NCBI GenBank assembly: GCA_022925895.1
Contig: JAKSYS010000366.1
Coordinates: forward strand, 1-60,826
Direction: 5' to 3'
Source: Fragilaria crotonensis
Lineage: Eukaryota > Bacillariophyta > Fragilariophyceae > Fragilariales > Fragilariaceae
Length of the DNA stretch: 60,826 nt
Shown here in pieces: positions 58,416 through 60,826 of this stretch. The position numbers and the translations under genes are program-made. Positions within the stretch are counted from its first letter, which is position 1, and each line of letters begins with the position of its first letter. The notes under the pieces were generated by a model that was given only the letters and a program-made list of their open reading frames with translations, was not told where the DNA came from and searched no databases.

Positions 58416-59957
58416 TCAGCTTCTCTTCTTCGTGCGGTCCAAGTCTCCCCATTCAGATTGATCCAGAGGTTGATCTGGGTCACAATAGGTTTGAATCTGA
58501 GTCATGCAGTGATTGAGCCACCGGAGTGCCTTCGTGTACTCCGCCTTGCTCACCGACGACTGATGAAGCCCTGCTGGCCGCACCAGATCAATACATCGCC
58601 CCAGGGACAACGTGGCCCCCTCAAAACAATGTCAACGGTGTCTTCATTATCCGGAAAGTGGTAACTTCCCGCAACCCACTTCGCAACCCCGGTGAAGTCC
58701 TGTACAGATCTTCCATGAGTGACACCAACTGGTGTCGAATGGCGGCAGCCGTGACGTAGTTGTCTCTCTGAAGGAATTCCCGTTCTGCCACAACGCCCTT
58801 CATGTTGACAAACAGAGGCATGAGCTCTTCGCCCAGCAGATAACAGCGACCCATGAAGGCGCTTGCGTCGTCATTGGTGTACGAATAAGGATACGTAGAA
58901 TACATGTAGCTCCAAGAACATTCGATAATGCCGTGGATAAGATCAGTCGTCTTTCTGTCGTTGCTGTGGTTTTCAAAGAGATAGTTCGTCATCGTATTCT
59001 GTATTGATTTCTTCATGCGACCGATCCGTCGTTCGCAGCATCTCAATCGGCCTCAGTGGCGATTGGTTTGGAGATCTGTGGTGAATGTCATTGAGATTGC
59101 ACAAGTGATATTCATTTGAAATGAGAGTAAAATGCAAGTGAATCTTTTTGCGGGGCATCTTTCGTTCCATCCCGTACTCGTCTTTTGGTGATTCCGCCTC
59201 TTGACTGATGGCCAGCCATTCTGTGACGTGTTCTTTTCGAATATGTGTCGCAACATGCTGCAAGGCTTTCCCTTCGTTACCGCTCGTACGATCAATAAAG
59301 AATTTGATATTGTCTAGGGAGATTCCCTCGTTGGCGCACACATGTTTGAAGAACATGAAGCCAGCGTCCGAGTCGGAAACATGATTGCCTTGACGAATCT
59401 CTCCACAAAAGCAAATGAGATCAGGATCCAGCTCCTCATTCTTGAGCAATTGTGCCAAGGTTCGTATCCTTGAGGCGTATTCCACCGTGACTTGATCATC
59501 AATGAGGTGCTTTCCGAACAATACAACAATCTCGTGACCAGCTTTTGTTTTCTCTTCGTTGTTAAATCCAAGCAGTGCTCCTATGGGATCTCTTGATAAA
59601 TTGATTCGTCCATCTACAAAGTTTGATGACGGACCATTTCCTCGAAGTCTGGCGTCAATTGCTTCGGTCAATGGGTTAGCTTTCCAACGCGGTCGTCTCC
59701 TGTGACTGTTGACGGTGACCTCACTGTGTTCTTCACGGTGTTTCTCAATGCCCTTGCTCGCGATAAGCGTTTCAGAACGACACCAATATCTGCGGCTGTC
59801 CGCTTCCCTTGCGTTCGTTTACCACGATCTTTCAAGTCTCTGGACGACGTTGCTAGTTGACGAGTCGTTGATGATCGAGCATGAAGCCTTATGGAACTGA
59901 AGGCGTTGGCACCAGGAGAGTCACTGTCACGAAAAGAAGCAATTTCAAGGATACCAT
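58416..59957 (-). CDS. DUF218-like (YdcF/SanA-type) protein with signal peptide
   Basis: The ATG at 59957 encodes a signal peptide (MVSLKLLLFVTVTLLVPTPS); a shift soon after (about 59900) leads into a basic stretch. The central part fits DUF218: HEIVVLFGKHLIDDQVTVEY, ASRIRTLAQLLKNEELDPDL, ICFCGEIRQGNHVSDSDAGF, EGISLDNIKFFIDRTSGNEG. That is the usual 'vvlG, aRi, p-iifsGG, EA, Gi, E--S-nT' order. C-terminal frames (FENHSNDRKTTDLIHGI, SLGRCIDLVRPAGLHQ) connect after one-base breaks near 59700, 58990 and 58620, mostly in T runs. DUF218 proteins are membrane or secreted and poorly understood; bacterial SanA/YdcF affect the envelope. Function in this cell is unknown. Confidence 0.55.
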
Positions 59958-60421
59958 GGTGTGATGTGTGATGGGTGTGTGTGTGTATCAACTTTCAAGG
60001 ATAGCAAGGGTTTACTACCGGTAGACCACGACGGTATCGGTGCTGAAGCGTTAGCTGTACAGGCAGACAGACAACCACAACCGGAATTCCGCTTACGGCG
60101 AATTCACTCGGGAATCGGAACAGGAATGGAATGGAATTTATTACTAGTTGGCAGAGTCACGATCCAGCTATTAGTCGTCGTGAGCCGTGAGTCTATGTGC
60201 AAAGGAGCGATACTTGCTCTGGTTAATAGGGATATAACTAGTATATGCTAGGCTGGTCAACAAGAAATGTTGAGGGTATTCATGGCAAGCAATTACAATG
60301 AGGGAAGGAATGCCAGACAAGATATCAAAACTTTGCCATCATGTCATAATCACATTCTTCATCGAATGCTTTTGGAAAAATCCTTAGCCCAACATGCGAG
60401 CCACCAGTCATCAGTGTCATC
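59958..60421. other. Intergenic region
   Basis: No gene recognised between the DUF218-like start and the terminal repeat. Confidence 0.4.
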
Positions 60422-60826
60422 ACATCTAAGGGTGCCAAAACCAAGTCGGCTCTTGGATATGAAAAAACCAATCATCTTTGATATGATATTTTTTGCTCAT
60501 AATGTTTACCTAAAATACAGGTAAAAACTTAGGACTAAAGAGCTTGTACATCATGTGTATGAAGTGGGTTTCTCGTATTTCCTGAACTCGGAATTTCTTT
60601 TTCCTGAATTTTTCATCTCTTGCATAGGATCTCTGTACTTTGTATTCCTGAGCTCCAAAATTTCAAATCCTGAAATTCAATGACTCATTTTAACTAGCTT
60701 CCAAGTGGAATTCTGAGGCTTTGGGACTCAAATATCTGAACTATACCACTTCTTCATTTGTGATCATGAATTTCAATTCCTGAATTTGACATCCGAAAAG
60801 AAGAAGGTTGCTGTGTAGTGTGTATG
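60422..60826 (+). repeat. Dispersed repeat, copy B, cut by window end
   Basis: Same start (ACATCTAAGGGTGCC) and same order of TTCCTGAA-type words as 44208-44615, with a few indels and substitutions. It runs off the window, so the element continues to the right. Confidence 0.9.

Noticed and set aside
1..60826. tRNA, rRNA or snRNA genes
   Set aside because: No B-box-like GGTTCGAATCC with a matching acceptor stem or conserved rRNA segment was seen by eye; a tRNAscan or Rfam search would be decisive.

Overview
The window reads as nuclear DNA of a pennate-type diatom or a close stramenopile. Evidence: short GT-AG spliceosomal introns (85-300 bp) in compact genes on both strands, a diatom-style bZIP factor, a type II membrane LRR protein, a Ty1/copia element resembling the diatom CoDi group, a leader with an ASAF-like plastid-targeting motif, and a eukaryotic prolyl-tRNA synthetase with an N-terminal editing domain. 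The species cannot be named from the sequence alone.

Layout. 0-3.4 kb: two tandem paralogues of a CAP/SCP-domain protein. 4.8-6.7 kb: a bZIP transcription factor whose 3' part is duplicated almost identically next to a 15-base T run. 7.9-11.0 kb: cytosolic ProRS (minus). 12.1 kb: ribosomal protein eS21. 13.7-17.4 kb: disordered/TM/LRR protein, convergent with a SAM methyltransferase (17.5-18.7 kb). 18.7-23.7 kb: gene-poor, with a broken MBF1 gene between a transposon-like inverted repeat and a tyrosine-recombinase fragment. 23.7-26.5 kb: the most notable gene, encoding a signal peptide, an ANF-receptor type ligand-binding ectodomain, one membrane helix, a PARP catalytic domain and a WWE domain. 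27-28 kb: a decayed repeat protein.

29.3-44.2 kb is a nested transposon block. A copia element is interrupted by two LINEs of one family in opposite orientations, each bounded by a recognisable target-site duplication (13 and 15 bp). Its reverse transcriptase is cut off by a repeat that recurs at the right edge of the window. 44.2-45.6 kb: that repeat and a small three-exon gene. 46.0-46.5 kb: Rab5IF/EMC6-like membrane protein. 47.1-50.7 kb: importin-4-like karyopherin. 52.0-55.5 kb: secreted, highly repetitive Pro/Asn/Asp then Ser/Pro/Lys protein. 56.1-57.5 kb: AGD14-like ArfGAP. 58.4-60.0 kb: DUF218-like protein.

Many otherwise intact genes (ProRS, LRR protein, methyltransferase, importin, ArfGAP, DUF218, the transposons) carry single-base frame breaks, most often in homopolymers. 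This looks like uncorrected long-read consensus error rather than mass pseudogenisation. Such genes are annotated here as single loci with the break noted. Housekeeping functions are translation (ProRS, eS21), nuclear import, ER membrane biogenesis and Arf traffic. The rest is diatom-specific surface and signalling proteins plus mobile DNA. There is no operon-like organisation.
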